This document shows, piece after piece, positions 1-6,495 of a stretch of DNA of 11,236 bases (its first letter is position 1; each line of letters begins with the position of its first letter). The notes beneath the pieces are model-generated. The model was not told the origin of the DNA. It saw only the letters and a program-made list of their open reading frames with translations, and made no database searches. This DNA comes from a bacterium (GTDB lineage: Bacteria > JAUVQV01 > DATDCY01). The translations under genes and the position numbers were made by a program. Location of the stretch: contig DATDCY010000167.1 in the NCBI GenBank assembly GCA_036524115.1, positions 1 through 11,236 of the forward strand, given 5' to 3'.

Positions 1-731
1 GGCATCGATCGCGGCCGTGCTGCTCGTCGCGTGCGGCGGGAGAGCGCTACGAGCGGCTGCTGCGCGAGCGCTCGGGGCGGGCGCCACTGGCATATGTCAC
101 GGGCGAGCGCGAGTTCTGGTCGCTGCGTCTGGCCGTCGACGCGCGCGTGCTCGTGCCGCGCCCCGAGACCGAAACCCTCGTGGAGGCCGCGCTGGCGCGG
201 GTCGGGGGGGCCGCGCGGATCGCCGACCTCGGCACCGGCTCCGGGGCGGTGGCCATCGCGCTGGCGGTGGAGCTGCCGTTGGCGCGGCTCTGGGCGGTGG
301 ACCGCTCCGCCGCCGCGCTCGAGGTCGCGCGTGGCAACGCCGCGACGCACGGCGTCGCGGGGCGCATCTCGTTTCTCGCGGGGGACCTCTGCGGGCCGCT
401 GGCGTCGCTGGCCGGCACGCTGGACGCCGTGGTCTCGAACCCGCCGTACGTGCCGACGGCGCAGATCGAGTCGCTCCAGCCGGAGGTCCGCGACCACGAG
501 CCGCGACTCGCGCTCGACGGCGGGCCCGACGGCCTCGCGGTGATCGGGCGCATCGTGGCGCAGGCGCCGCCGCTGCTGCGCCCGGGCGGGCTGCTGCTCC
601 TGGAGGTGGGGGCGGGGCAGGCGCCCGCGGCCGCGGCGCTGCTCGCCGGTGGCGGGGCGTTCGAGACGATCGAGCGCCTGCCCGACCTCGCCGGCATCGA
701 GCGCGTCGTCGCGGCGCGGCGGCGCGGCTGA
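1..731 (+). CDS. prmC: Peptide chain release factor N5-glutamine methyltransferase, 5' end missing
   Basis: PrmC uses S-adenosylmethionine to methylate the Gln of the GGQ motif in release factors RF1/RF2, in the cytoplasm. The readable frame (codons from base 3) shows the end of the N-terminal helical domain with an [11 protein letters not shown] segment, then VLVPRPETE, the SAM-binding loop ADLGTGSG near 222-243, and the family signature NPPYVP near 439-456, whose NPPY binds the substrate glutamine. It ends at TGA 729-731. The true start lies outside the window, so GTG at 147 is an internal Val, not a start. Eight bases separate it from murA, implying cotranscription; prfA would be expected just upstream. 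The first 15 or so codons ([13 protein letters not shown]) look unlike PrmC, while frame 1 there reads GIDRGRAAR, a better match to the usual linker. A frameshift or sequence error near bases 30-45 is therefore possible. The identity is secure; only the edge is doubtful. Confidence 0.93.
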   Translation, partial: HRSRPCCSSRAAGERYERLLRERSGRAPLAYVTGEREFWSLRLAVDARVLVPRPETETLVEAALARVGGAARIADLGTGSGAVAIALAVELPLARLWAVDRSAAALEVARGNAATHGVAGRISFLAGDLCGPLASLAGTLDAVVSNPPYVPTAQIESLQPEVRDHEPRLALDGGPDGLAVIGRIVAQAPPLLRPGGLLLLEVGAGQAPAAAALLAGGGAFETIERLPDLAGIERVVAARRRG

Positions 732-739
732 GGGCTGGC

Positions 740-1999
740 ATGGACAGCATCACGGTCAGGGGCGGCGCCAGGCTCCGGGGCGAGGTGCGCGTCGGCGGGG
801 CCAAGAACGCGGCGCTGCCGATCCTCGCCGCGACGCTGCTGGCGCCGGGCGGGCACCGGGTGCGCAACGTGCCGCGGCTGCGCGACGTCGACACCATGGG
901 GCGGCTCCTCACGGTCCTCGGGGCGCGCGTCGAGCGCGACGGCGGGGACCTGCGCATCGACATGGGCCCGCACAGCGGCGAGGAGGCGCCCTACGACCTC
1001 GTCAAGACGATGCGCGCCTCCGTGCTCGTGCTCGGGCCGCTGCTGGCGCGCACCGGGCGCGCGCGCGTCTCGCTGCCCGGGGGCTGCGCGATCGGGGAGC
1101 GCCCCGTGAACCTGCACCTGGCGGCGATGCGGGCGCTCGGCGCGGAGATCGCGCTCGAGCACGGCTACATCAGCGCGCGGGCGCAGCGGCTGCGCGGCGC
1201 CCGCATCCACTTCGAGAAGCAGACGGTCACCGGCACCGAGAACGCGCTCATGGCGGCGGTGCTGGCGGAGGGGACGACGGAGATCGGCAACGCGGCCTGC
1301 GAGCCGGAGGTCGCCGACCTGGCGCGCGCGCTCGCCGGCATGGGCGCGCGCATCGCGGGCGCGGGCACGCCGACGGTCACCGTGGAGGGCGTCGCGGATC
1401 TGGCGCCGATCAACCACACGGTGATGCCCGATCGGATCGAGGCCGGGACCCTGATGCTGGCGGCGGCGATCACGCGGGGCGACGTGCTCGTGGAGGGCGC
1501 GGAGCCCGCGCACCTCGGCGCCGTCATCGCCAAGCTCCGCGAGGCGGGGGCACGGGTGGAGGAGACGCCGCGGGGCGTGCGCGTCGAGGGCCCGGGACGG
1601 CCGCGGGCCGTGGACATCAAGACCGGTCCGTACCCCGAGTTTCCGACGGACATGCAGGCGCAGTTCATGGCGCTGCTGGCCGTCTCGCGCGGGCTCGGCG
1701 TCGTCCACGAGACGATCTTCGAGAACCGCTACGTGCACGTCGCCGAGCTCAAGCGGCTCGGCGCCGAGATCACGCTCGACGGCGCCCTGGCGCTCGTGCG
1801 CGGCCGCCCGGCGCTCTCGGGAGCGCGCGTGATGGCGACGGACCTGCGGGCCAGCGCCTCGCTGGTGCTCGCGGGGCTGCGCGCCGAGGGCGAGACCGTC
1901 ATCGCGCGCGCCTACCATCTCGACCGGGGGTACGAGCGGCTCGACGAGAAGCTCGCCGGGGTCGGCGCGACGACCGGGCGCATCCGCGAGAATCCGTAG
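740..1999 (+). CDS. murA: UDP-N-acetylglucosamine 1-carboxyvinyltransferase
   Basis: MurA transfers enolpyruvate from PEP to UDP-GlcNAc, the first committed cytoplasmic step of peptidoglycan synthesis. The protein has 419 residues, the normal family length. It shows the GAKNAALP motif with Lys22, an MRASV segment (Arg92) and the catalytic loop [14 protein letters not shown] with the reactive Cys116, equivalent to E. coli Cys115. That Cys makes the enzyme of the fosfomycin-sensitive type. [13 protein letters not shown] follows, with the catalytic Asp304, then TDLRASASL near the C-terminus. The ATG at 740 is chosen because MDSITVRGG matches the family N-terminus and GAGGG (730-734) precedes it; the same frame is open further upstream but overlaps prmC and has no similarity there. 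It follows prmC by 8 bases and precedes hisD by 32. A murA-hisG-hisD order is familiar in deltaproteobacteria, but hisG is missing here. Confidence 0.97.
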   Translation: MDSITVRGGARLRGEVRVGGAKNAALPILAATLLAPGGHRVRNVPRLRDVDTMGRLLTVLGARVERDGGDLRIDMGPHSGEEAPYDLVKTMRASVLVLGPLLARTGRARVSLPGGCAIGERPVNLHLAAMRALGAEIALEHGYISARAQRLRGARIHFEKQTVTGTENALMAAVLAEGTTEIGNAACEPEVADLARALAGMGARIAGAGTPTVTVEGVADLAPINHTVMPDRIEAGTLMLAAAITRGDVLVEGAEPAHLGAVIAKLREAGARVEETPRGVRVEGPGRPRAVDIKTGPYPEFPTDMQAQFMALLAVSRGLGVVHETIFENRYVHVAELKRLGAEITLDGALALVRGRPALSGARVMATDLRASASLVLAGLRAEGETVIARAYHLDRGYERLDEKLAGVGATTGRIRENP

Positions 2000-2000
2000 G

Positions 2001-2015
2001 TGGCAGCAGCTGCCA
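2001..2015. repeat. 15-base perfect inverted repeat between murA and hisD
   Basis: TGGCAGC-A-GCTGCCA is a perfect 7-base inverted repeat around one central A. It begins two bases after the murA stop and lies just before the hisD ribosome-binding site. A single-base loop is too tight for an ordinary hairpin, so a protein-binding palindrome fits better than a terminator. A related core, GGCAGCTGCC, occurs just after hisC1 at 4424-4433, so the two copies bracket hisD-hisC1. The function is unknown, and chance is possible in such GC-rich DNA. Confidence 0.5.
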
Positions 2016-2031
2016 GGGAGGGGACAGGCGC

Positions 2032-3324
2032 ATGAAGACCGTTCGCACCGGGGATCGCGAGTTCCGCGAGATGCTCACCTATCTCGAGCGGCGCGGCCGG
2101 CGGGACGCCTCCGCCGTCGAGGAACCGGTCGCCGAGATCCTGCGCGACGTCCAGGAGCGCGGGGACGAGGCGGTCGCGGCCTACACCGAGCGCTTCGACC
2201 GCATCCGGCTGCGTCCCGAGGGCTTCGCGGTGGGGCGCAAGGAGGTGCGGCAGGCGTACCGGAAGGTCGGCCGCGACGTGCTGGCGATGTTCGAGGAGTC
2301 GGCGGCGCGCATCCGCGCCTTCCACGAGCGCCAGCGCGCCGAGTCGTGGTTCGAGGCGTCCGACGACGGCACGCTGCTCGGCCAGCTGGTGACGCCGATC
2401 GCGCGGGTCGGCCTCTACGTCCCCGGCGGCAAGGCGGCCTACCCCAGCTCGGTGCTGATGAACGCGATCCCCGCGCAGGTCGCCGGGGTGCGCTCGCTGG
2501 CGATCTGCACGCCGGCGCCGGGCGGGGTCCTCAACCCGCACGTGCTGGTGGTGGCCGACATGCTCGGGCTCGAGGAGATCTACCGGATCGGCGGCGCCCA
2601 GGCGATCGGCGCCATGGCCTACGGCACCGCGACCGTCCCGCGCGTGGACAAGATCGTCGGCCCCGGCAACATCTTCGTGGCCACGGCCAAGAAGATGGTC
2701 TTCGGGGAGGTCGACATCGACATGGTGGCGGGCCCGAGCGAGATTCTCATCCTCGCCGACGGCGCGGCCGACCCGCGGCAGATCGCCGCCGACCTGCTCT
2801 CGCAGGCCGAGCACGACGAGCTGGCGACCTGCGTGCTGGTGACGGACTCGCCGAAGCTCGCGCAGCGCGCGCTGGTGGAGGTCGAGCGGCAGGTGGACGC
2901 GCTGCCACGCCCGGACATCGCGCGGACCGCCCTGCGCGGGCAGGGGCTGATCATGATCGTGCGCGACCTGCGCGAGGGCATGGACGTGGCCAACGCGGTC
3001 GCCCCGGAGCACTTCGAGCTGCTCGTCGAGGAGCCGCTGGGGCTGCTGCCGCTCATCCGCAACGCCGGCAGCGTCTTCCTCGGGGCCTACACGCCCGAGG
3101 CCCTCGGCGACTACCTGGCCGGGCCGAACCACGTCCTGCCGACGGGGGGCACGGCGCGGTTCTTCTCGACGCTTGGCACCCCCGAGTTCCAGAAGCGCTC
3201 GAACATCATGGCCTTCTCGCGGGAGCAGTTCGAGGCGCTCGCGGGGAAGGTGGTGCGCTTCGCGCGGCTCGAGGGGCTCGAGGCGCACGCCCGCTCGGTG
3301 CTCGCGCGCGGGAGGAAGGCGTGA
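2032..3324 (+). CDS. hisD: Histidinol dehydrogenase
   Basis: HisD is a zinc enzyme that oxidises L-histidinol to L-histidine in two NAD+-dependent steps, the last steps of histidine synthesis. The protein has 430 residues, a normal length. The expected landmarks are all in register: [14 protein letters not shown] near 127-140, IVGPGN near 208-213, SQAEHDE carrying the zinc ligands Gln258 and His261, APEHFEL with the catalytic pair Glu326-His327, [15 protein letters not shown] with Asp360, and [11 protein letters not shown] with His419. ATG at 2032 is preceded by a purine-rich AGGGAGGGGA. The frame is open for a long way upstream, but that part is a shadow of murA. The stop overlaps the hisC1 start as GTGA, indicating translational coupling. 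hisG, which often precedes hisD, is absent here. Confidence 0.97.
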   Translation: MKTVRTGDREFREMLTYLERRGRRDASAVEEPVAEILRDVQERGDEAVAAYTERFDRIRLRPEGFAVGRKEVRQAYRKVGRDVLAMFEESAARIRAFHERQRAESWFEASDDGTLLGQLVTPIARVGLYVPGGKAAYPSSVLMNAIPAQVAGVRSLAICTPAPGGVLNPHVLVVADMLGLEEIYRIGGAQAIGAMAYGTATVPRVDKIVGPGNIFVATAKKMVFGEVDIDMVAGPSEILILADGAADPRQIAADLLSQAEHDELATCVLVTDSPKLAQRALVEVERQVDALPRPDIARTALRGQGLIMIVRDLREGMDVANAVAPEHFELLVEEPLGLLPLIRNAGSVFLGAYTPEALGDYLAGPNHVLPTGGTARFFSTLGTPEFQKRSNIMAFSREQFEALAGKVVRFARLEGLEAHARSVLARGRKA

Positions 3325-4421
3325 GCGTCGCGCCGGGGCGCTTCCTGCGCCCGGAGATCGCCGCCCTGAGCGCCTACGAGGCGGAGGCCCCCGGCCGGCT
3401 CGTCAAGCTCGACGCGAACGAGAATCCCTGGCCGCCCCCCCCGGAGCTGCGCGAGCGCATCGGCGCGGCCGCGGCGGCCCTCGAGCTCAACCGCTATCCC
3501 GACCCCGAGGCGGCCGCGCTGCGTTCGCTGCTGGCCGCGCGGGCGGGCTGGGCGCGCGAGGGCATCCTCCTCGGGAACGGCTCGGACGAGCTGATCGTCC
3601 TGCTGCTCGCCGCCTGCGGCGGGGAGGGCGCGACGCTGCTCGTGCCGACGCCGACGTTCTCGATGTACCGGCACATCGCCGTGACGATGGGCTGGCGGGT
3701 GGAGGAGGTGCCGCTCGCCCCCGGCTTTGCGCTCGACGAGGCGGCGCTGCTCGCCCGCGCCGCGGCCTCGGCGCCGCGGCTGAGCGTGTTCGCCTCGCCC
3801 AACAACCCGACCGGGAACCTCTTCGACCGCGGGGTGCTCGAACGCTACCTGCGGGCGGCACCCGGGCTTGTGGTCATCGACGAGGCCTACCACGACTTCG
3901 CCGGGGAGAGCGTGGTGGGCCTGCTGGCGCGGCACGAGAACCTCGTCGTGCTCCAGACGCTCTCGAAGATCGGCCTCGCGGCGTTGCGGCTCGGGATCCT
4001 GCTGGCGTCACCGGGCCTGGCGGCGGAGCTCAACAAGGTGCGCCTCCCCTACAACGTGGGCTCGTTCCCGCAGGCGGCAGCCGCCGCCGTCCTGGGCGCC
4101 CCGGGTTTCCTCGAGGGGCAGCTGCGGGCGCTGCGCGCGGAGCGCGCGCGCCTCGCCGCGGCGATGAGCGCCATGGCCGGGGTGACCGTGCACCCGAGCG
4201 ACGCGAACTTCATCCTCTTCCGGACGCCGCACCCGTCCCGCGCCGTCTTTGACGGCTTGCGTGAGCGGGGGGTGCTGGTGCGCGACCTCGGCGGACGGCC
4301 CGGTCCGCTTCACGGCTGCCTGAGGGTCACGGTGGGCACGCCGCAGGAGAACGGGACGTTCCTCGGCGCGTTGCCGGAGGCCCTGGCCGTCGCGGCTTCC
4401 CGGGCCAGGGATCGGGCGTAA
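3321..4421 (+). CDS. hisC: Histidinol-phosphate aminotransferase (first copy)
   Basis: This is a fold-type I PLP aminotransferase that converts imidazole-acetol phosphate and glutamate to L-histidinol phosphate. The 366-residue protein shows KLDANENPWPPP near 29-40, GNGSDELI near 85-92, SPNNPTGN near 159-166, DEAYHDFAG near 187-195, the PLP Schiff-base Lys216 in TLSKIGLAALRLG, and LRVTVGTPQEN near the C-terminus. The start is GTG at 3321, overlapping the hisD stop by four bases, with GGGAGGAAGG just upstream. Linkage to hisD supports the histidine-specific role. Its motifs differ clearly from the second copy at 6496-7596 (SKIGLAALRLG against SKAYGIAGLRIG), so the two are divergent paralogues rather than a recent duplication. 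hisB does not follow: the next gene is a cytochrome after a 165-base gap. Confidence 0.94.
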   Translation: MSVAPGRFLRPEIAALSAYEAEAPGRLVKLDANENPWPPPPELRERIGAAAAALELNRYPDPEAAALRSLLAARAGWAREGILLGNGSDELIVLLLAACGGEGATLLVPTPTFSMYRHIAVTMGWRVEEVPLAPGFALDEAALLARAAASAPRLSVFASPNNPTGNLFDRGVLERYLRAAPGLVVIDEAYHDFAGESVVGLLARHENLVVLQTLSKIGLAALRLGILLASPGLAAELNKVRLPYNVGSFPQAAAAAVLGAPGFLEGQLRALRAERARLAAAMSAMAGVTVHPSDANFILFRTPHPSRAVFDGLRERGVLVRDLGGRPGPLHGCLRVTVGTPQENGTFLGALPEALAVAASRARDRA

Positions 4422-4423
4422 GA

Positions 4424-4473
4424 GGCAGCTGCCGGAGGTCCCCGGTGGGACGCCGGCGTGCGCCATTTCACGC
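4424..4473. other. Cluster of small inverted repeats after hisC1
   Basis: Three short dyads lie directly after the hisC1 stop: the palindrome GGCAGCTGCC at 4424-4433, a hairpin with GTCCC/GGGAC arms and loop CGGT at 4438-4451, and GCGTG/CACGC arms at 4456-4460 and 4469-4473. None is followed by a T-run, so a classical intrinsic terminator cannot be claimed. A factor-dependent end or transcript 3'-end protection would fit. The stretch 4474-4510 shows nothing recognisable. Confidence 0.3.
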
Positions 4474-4555
4474 AATGCCTGCGCGAGGTTCTGCACCGGC
4501 TTCGGGCGCATGGTTGTAATGGGTCATAATTGCAGGTGAATTTTATCGTGACGTC

Positions 4556-4571
4556 CGGCACGGAAAGTGCT
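4556..4571 (+). promoter_or_regulatory. Sigma54-type -24/-12 promoter match before the cytochrome gene
   Basis: CGGCACGGAAAGTGCT matches the sigma54 consensus TGGCACG-N4-TTGC(A/T) with GG (4557-4558) and GC (4569-4570) at the required spacing and only two off-consensus bases. It lies in an AT-rich island (about 4511-4586) that contrasts with the surroundings. The -12 element predicts a start near 4582, only about five bases before the ATG at 4587, and no Shine-Dalgarno is visible. A sigma70 reading is also possible: GTGACG 4548-4553, a 17-base spacer, and TAGCAT 4571-4576, which gives almost the same start point. No enhancer site could be identified. Confidence 0.45.
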
Positions 4572-4586
4572 AGCATCTATTAGCAT
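4571..4586 (+). repeat. TAGCAT direct repeat, 10-base period, abutting the start codon
   Basis: TAGCAT occurs at 4571-4576 and again at 4581-4586, exactly one helical turn apart, and the second copy abuts the ATG at 4587. Repeats on one DNA face at the predicted transcription start could be half-sites for a regulator. They are short enough that chance cannot be excluded. Confidence 0.3.
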
Positions 4587-6464
4587 ATGAGGTGGCGTGC
4601 TTCAGTGCTCGCTGGCACGGCATGGCTGGCGATGGCGGTTCTCTGTGGTCCGGGTGACGTCCTGGCCGCGGCCGCCACGGTGATCGTCCATCCCCCGGAC
4701 ATGGCGGCGCTCACGGGGGCCGGAGCGATCGACGTGCTCGGGTGGAACGGCAGCGGCGCGGCGCTCCCCGTCACCGTGAAGGGGCCGGCCGAGCCGCGCG
4801 ACTACCCCGCGGGGACCGGGGCGTTCAAGGTCCAGGTCAAGCTCTCGCCCGGCGAGAACTCGATCACCTACGGCGGCACGACGCTTCGGGTCTACCTCGC
4901 GGCCCCCAAGGAGAAGGCGCCGCCGGCCTTTTCCGCACCCGATCCGCACGCGACGGACAACGGCTGTGAGGATTGTCACGCGTTCAAGGACGGGGCGGCC
5001 GCGCTCCAGGAACCGGCCCCGGGGCTCTGTCGCCGCTGCCATGACGACATGCTCAAGGACAAGGCCGGCAAGCCCCTCGCGGTCCCGCACCCGCCCGCTG
5101 CGGACGGCGACTGCCTCTCGTGCCACGTGTTCCATCGACGCTCGATCAAGCACCTCCCCGCCGAGGCGAAGCGGGCGCTGTGCTTCGGGTGCCACGACGA
5201 CTTCACCGGCGGCGGCAAGAAGCGGATGCACGCGCCGGTCGCCGCCGGCGACTGCACGGGCTGTCACGGCGCGCACGGGGGGGCGGTGAAGGCGCTGCTC
5301 CCGGCGACCGACGTCAAGCTCTGCCTGCTCTGCCACGCCGACCCCTCGAAGAAGAAGAAAGGGGGCGCCTGGGCGGTCGCGCACCCGGCGCTCGACGACG
5401 GCTGCGCATCCTGCCACATGCCGCACGTCTCCGACAACGCGAAGCTGCTCAAGAAGCCCCAGGCGCAGGTCTGTGCCGACTGCCACGATCCCTTCCCGCG
5501 CCAGGAGGACGGCAAGGACCTGGTCGTTCACAGCCCCGTCGACGAAGGGGACTGCTCGTCCTGTCACGGCGTGCACGGTGCGGATGTCAAGAAGCTGCTG
5601 GTGGCCGACGGCAAGGCGCTGTGCGTGAAGTGCCACGACGATCCGTCCCAGGGGCCGGGCGGCGCCGCCTGGGCCGTGCCGCACCCGGCGCTCGACGACG
5701 GCTGCCTCAGCTGCCACCGGCCCCACGTCGCGCCGGCGGCCGGCATGCTCAAGAAGGCTCAGGGCTCGCTGTGCATCGACTGCCACGATCCCTTCCCCCC
5801 GCCCGCGGCGGGCGGCAGCATGCACGGGCCGGTGATGGAGGGCCGGTGCTCGGGCTGCCACGGGCCGCACGGCGCCCCGGTCGCCAAGCTGCTGGCCGCC
5901 GCGCCCGAAAAGGCGCTCTGCCTCAAGTGCCACAAGGACCCATCGCTGGACGGGGACGGGGTGGCGTGGGCGGTGCCGCACCCCGGGCTGGACGACGGCT
6001 GCCCCGCCTGCCACCGGCCGCACGTGGCCCCGGGACCGCGCCTGCTGGCGAAGCCCGAGGCCGAGCTCTGCGCCGGCTGCCATGAGAACAAGAACGTGAA
6101 CGCGGACGGGAACGAGTGGGAGGCGCCCCACTCGCCGGTGAAGAGCGGCCTCTGCGGCGCCTGTCACGGGCCGCACGGCGCCCCGCAGAAGGCGCTGCTG
6201 CAGTTGCCGGCGACGCTCCTGTGCATGGTGCAGTGCCACAGCGAGGAGGTCCACGGCCGCCACCGCTCCACGAAGCTCGACCCGGAGACGAACCAGCCCG
6301 CGAGCAAGCTGGCGACTCTCCCCGCCGACTTCCCCGTGGAGGCGGCCGACGATGACGTCTTCGTCCTCGGCTGCCTCGGCTGCCACAAGCCGCACGGCTC
6401 CGACAACGGCTTCATGCTGCCGGAGTCCGAACAACTGTTCTGCGCGAAGTGCCACCAGTTCTAG
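4587..6464 (+). CDS. Exported 20-haem c-type cytochrome with doubled CXXCH repeats
   Basis: A predicted exported multihaem cytochrome of 625 residues, probably an electron conduit in the periplasm or at the outer surface. Residues 1-27 form a Sec signal (MRWR, then a hydrophobic core) with likely signal-peptidase I cleavage after VLA. Cys20 follows Leu, so no lipobox is present. Residues 31-115 look like a small beta-rich, Ig-like domain. From 127 on there are 19 CXXCH motifs plus one CX3CH (CMVQCH, 546-551). First cysteines fall at 127, 148, 176, 199; 223, 246, 273, 296; 323, 346, 373, 396; 421, 445, 472, 495; 523, 546, 596, 619. That gives five four-haem blocks with a period of about 100 residues. 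Each haem pair carries alternating CHGxHG and CHxPHV contexts, as in the doubled CXXCH (cytochrome c3-like) families. The gene has its own promoter region and converges on hisC2. Its electron partner is unknown. Confidence 0.92.
   Translation: MRWRASVLAGTAWLAMAVLCGPGDVLAAAATVIVHPPDMAALTGAGAIDVLGWNGSGAALPVTVKGPAEPRDYPAGTGAFKVQVKLSPGENSITYGGTTLRVYLAAPKEKAPPAFSAPDPHATDNGCEDCHAFKDGAAALQEPAPGLCRRCHDDMLKDKAGKPLAVPHPPAADGDCLSCHVFHRRSIKHLPAEAKRALCFGCHDDFTGGGKKRMHAPVAAGDCTGCHGAHGGAVKALLPATDVKLCLLCHADPSKKKKGGAWAVAHPALDDGCASCHMPHVSDNAKLLKKPQAQVCADCHDPFPRQEDGKDLVVHSPVDEGDCSSCHGVHGADVKKLLVADGKALCVKCHDDPSQGPGGAAWAVPHPALDDGCLSCHRPHVAPAAGMLKKAQGSLCIDCHDPFPPPAAGGSMHGPVMEGRCSGCHGPHGAPVAKLLAAAPEKALCLKCHKDPSLDGDGVAWAVPHPGLDDGCPACHRPHVAPGPRLLAKPEAELCAGCHENKNVNADGNEWEAPHSPVKSGLCGACHGPHGAPQKALLQLPATLLCMVQCHSEEVHGRHRSTKLDPETNQPASKLATLPADFPVEAADDDVFVLGCLGCHKPHGSDNGFMLPESEQLFCAKCHQF
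5381..5797 (+). repeat. Near-identical 300-bp repeat units inside the cytochrome gene
   Basis: Bases 5381-5405 recur exactly at 5681-5705 (25 bases), and 5477-5497 recurs at 5777-5797 (21 bases), both at a spacing of exactly 300 bp, or 100 codons. This equals one four-haem block. It points to tandem duplication of a four-haem module (blocks two and three), recent enough for silent positions to remain identical in patches. The following block is spaced 294 bp away and is more diverged. Confidence 0.75.
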
Positions 6465-6495
6465 AGGTGGCCGCGGCCGCGCCGCCGTCCGTTCG
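6465..6495. other. Convergent 31-bp gap with a GC palindrome
   Basis: The short space between the cytochrome stop (6464) and the hisC2 stop (6496) contains GGCCGCGGCC (6469-6478), overlapping GCGGCCGC (6473-6480). A symmetric GC dyad between converging genes could help end transcription from both sides, but there is no T-run on either strand. This is weak support only. Confidence 0.2.

Noticed and set aside
147-149. GTG 147 as the prmC start
   Set aside because: The family motif [11 protein letters not shown] is encoded in frame upstream of it, so the GTG is an internal Val of VLVPRPETE.
740-742. murA starting at GTG 17 as a fused 660-residue protein
   Set aside because: The upstream part overlaps prmC out of frame and shows no similarity to anything; murA is complete from 740 with family-typical length.
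47-1918. Long minus-strand open frame opposite prmC and murA
   Set aside because: It has no recognisable protein motifs, is rich in Arg/His/Ala, and runs antisense to two secure genes. Long antisense frames are expected at this GC content.
4644-4646. Cys20 of the cytochrome as a lipoprotein lipobox
   Set aside because: The residue before the Cys is Leu (AVLC), whereas lipoboxes need a small residue there; VLA-AA downstream fits signal peptidase I better.
4602-6455. 617-codon minus-strand open frame opposite the cytochrome
   Set aside because: It mirrors the repeat structure of the haem gene and has no motifs of its own; the plus strand has a signal peptide and 20 haem sites.
4950-6464. Regular periodic sequence as a possible CRISPR array
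   Set aside because: The period is about 300 bp, in phase with codons, and is fully explained by CXXCH haem repeats.
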